From an uncultured Prevotellaceae bacterium (GTDB taxonomy: Bacteria > Bacteroidota > Bacteroidia > Bacteroidales > Bacteroidaceae), in contig CAMWSK010000003.1 in NCBI GenBank assembly GCA_947176895.1, positions 1-64,000 of the forward strand: 64,000 nt of DNA, read 5' to 3'. The notes under the pieces are model-generated. The model did no database searches and was not told the DNA's origin. It saw nothing but the letters and a program-made list of their open reading frames with translations. Shown one piece after another: positions 63,296 to 64,000 of the stretch. Position 1 is the stretch's first letter. Every line of letters begins with the position of its first letter. A program made the position numbers and the translations under genes.

Positions 63296-64000
63296 TTATT
63301 GTTTGCCGAGTATGCGGTCCATCACCCAATTGACGGTGGTGGCACTGGTGCAGTCGCACGTGCAGACGGTGCGTCCCATCAGATGGTCCACGATGTTTTG
63401 AATCAACGGCATTTGCACATGTTCGGGGTTGGGAATCACAAATTCCCGACGCCCGTCTCCGTTACATAATACGATGGGAGAGTAGGTAAACACAGAAAAC
63501 TCCAAGGCTCCCTCGGTGCCCATGATCTCGATGCGGTCCACCTTGCTGTGGTCGCTCGCCACGAAACACCAGGACCCGCTGCCGGGCAAACCGTCGGGGA
63601 AACTGAAACATGCGCTCACCGAATCTTCTGTGGAATAGAGGCCTCCCCGGTTACTCTTGTAGCCGTGAGCCTTCAGTATGGGGCCAAAGATTTCCTGCAA
63701 CAAATCAATCTGATGCGGTGCCAGGTCGTAGAAATAACCGCCACCGGCAATGTCGCGTTGCACGCGCCAGGGCAGGCTCTGGCTATTGTAGTCCAGGTCG
63801 CGTGGCGGTACGGCAAAATGTATCTGCACATTGGTCACTTTGCCCACGGCACCTTCCAAGACCAATTGTTTCACCTTTTGAAAATAGGGAAGGTAGCGGC
63901 GGTAGTATGCCACGAAACAAGGTATACCCGTCTGCTCTGATATGCGGTTTACCCGTTGACAATCAACGTAGGATGCGGCCAAAGGTTTCTCTACATAAAC
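63296..64000 (-). CDS. Gfo/Idh/MocA-family oxidoreductase (N-terminus beyond window)
   Basis: At least 235 residues; the frame is open to the window edge, so the NAD(P)-binding Rossmann start lies outside. The fragment opens VYVEKPLAASYVDCQ, which contains the conserved EKP of this family. It continues with YYRRYLPYFQKVKQLVLEGAVGKV, and GGGYFYDLAPHQIDLLQEIFGP, which includes the catalytic-type His of the second domain. This is a sugar/inositol dehydrogenase-like enzyme, substrate unknown. It converges with the LolC/E-like gene across 13 bp. Confidence 0.9.
   Translation of the reverse strand, partial: VYVEKPLAASYVDCQRVNRISEQTGIPCFVAYYRRYLPYFQKVKQLVLEGAVGKVTNVQIHFAVPPRDLDYNSQSLPWRVQRDIAGGGYFYDLAPHQIDLLQEIFGPILKAHGYKSNRGGLYSTEDSVSACFSFPDGLPGSGSWCFVASDHSKVDRIEIMGTEGALEFSVFTYSPIVLCNGDGRREFVIPNPEHVQMPLIQNIVDHLMGRTVCTCDCTSATTVNWVMDRILGKQ

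Overview
This window looks like chromosomal DNA from a member of Bacteroidales, most likely a Prevotellaceae-type organism. The evidence is the gene families (DUF4837, DUF4199, DUF4301 and DUF6048-like proteins, a BlaI/M56-TonB pair, class 1B dihydroorotate dehydrogenase, two-gene agmatine-to-putrescine conversion). It is also the recurring Bacteroidota promoter architecture, TTTG-N19/20-TAnnTTTG, found in front of several genes and both tRNAs. No rRNA, CRISPR array, prophage or intact transposase is visible. I assign no species.

Layout. 0.1-8.2 kb: tRNA-Ser(UGA), then a long minus-strand gene chain (membrane protein, SSS symporter, phosphopantetheinyl transferase, rlmN, DUF4837 lipoprotein, pdxA, flippase-like protein, cyclophilin). 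8.5-10.5 kb: groES-groEL. 10.6-17.8 kb: tyrosine phosphatase, a restriction-modification (R-M) pair lying between two identical 34-bp direct repeats, a SecB-like protein, convergent aguB/aguA, a Nif3-family protein and a zinc-ribbon protein. 17.9-23.8 kb: an orphan HsdR-N-like protein, an AT-rich secreted protein, pyrK-pyrD-yifB and an HTH regulator. 24.5-29.4 kb: amn-holA, bcp, and blaI with an M56 peptidase. 29.6-34.6 kb: an AT-rich accessory stretch around tRNA-Thr(UGU), with an AAA ATPase, a frameshifted NERD/zinc-finger gene, two decayed gene ends and a membrane protein with a J-domain-like HPD motif. 34.8-44.0 kb: a tightly packed ten-gene plus-strand unit bounded by a promoter and a strong terminator. 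44.1-46.0 kb: dnaK. 46.2-47.1 kb: vsr with the fossil of an R-M locus. 47.6-58.6 kb: yccF, yaaA, then a minus-strand chain relA/SpoT homologue - S9 peptidase - mutS2 - TlpA-like protein. 58.7-64.0 kb: DUF4301, aminotransferase plus LolC/E-like permease, and a Gfo/Idh/MocA oxidoreductase cut by the window edge.

Most striking signal. Five intergenic copies of a repeat occur at about 8.35, 27.2, 32.95, 47.35 and 60.5 kb. Each carries four 16-bp dyads of the form AAACATG-(TT/AA)-CATGTTT, set 21 or 22 bp apart (two helical turns). Some dyads change both half-sites together. Three copies are complete at 180-186 bp with conserved arms. In the 27.2-kb copy the dyads fold into a perfect 26-bp stem with an 8-nt loop. 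None lies between convergent genes; four of five are between divergently oriented features. This looks like a phased array of binding sites, or an RNA/DNA hairpin element, and no listed gene explains it.

Other points of note are the direct-repeat-flanked R-M insertion, the erased R-M locus beside vsr, a RelA/SpoT homologue that has lost its hydrolase HD motif, and a promoter left in front of an almost fully deleted ATPase gene. All function calls rest on motif recognition by eye; no database search was run.
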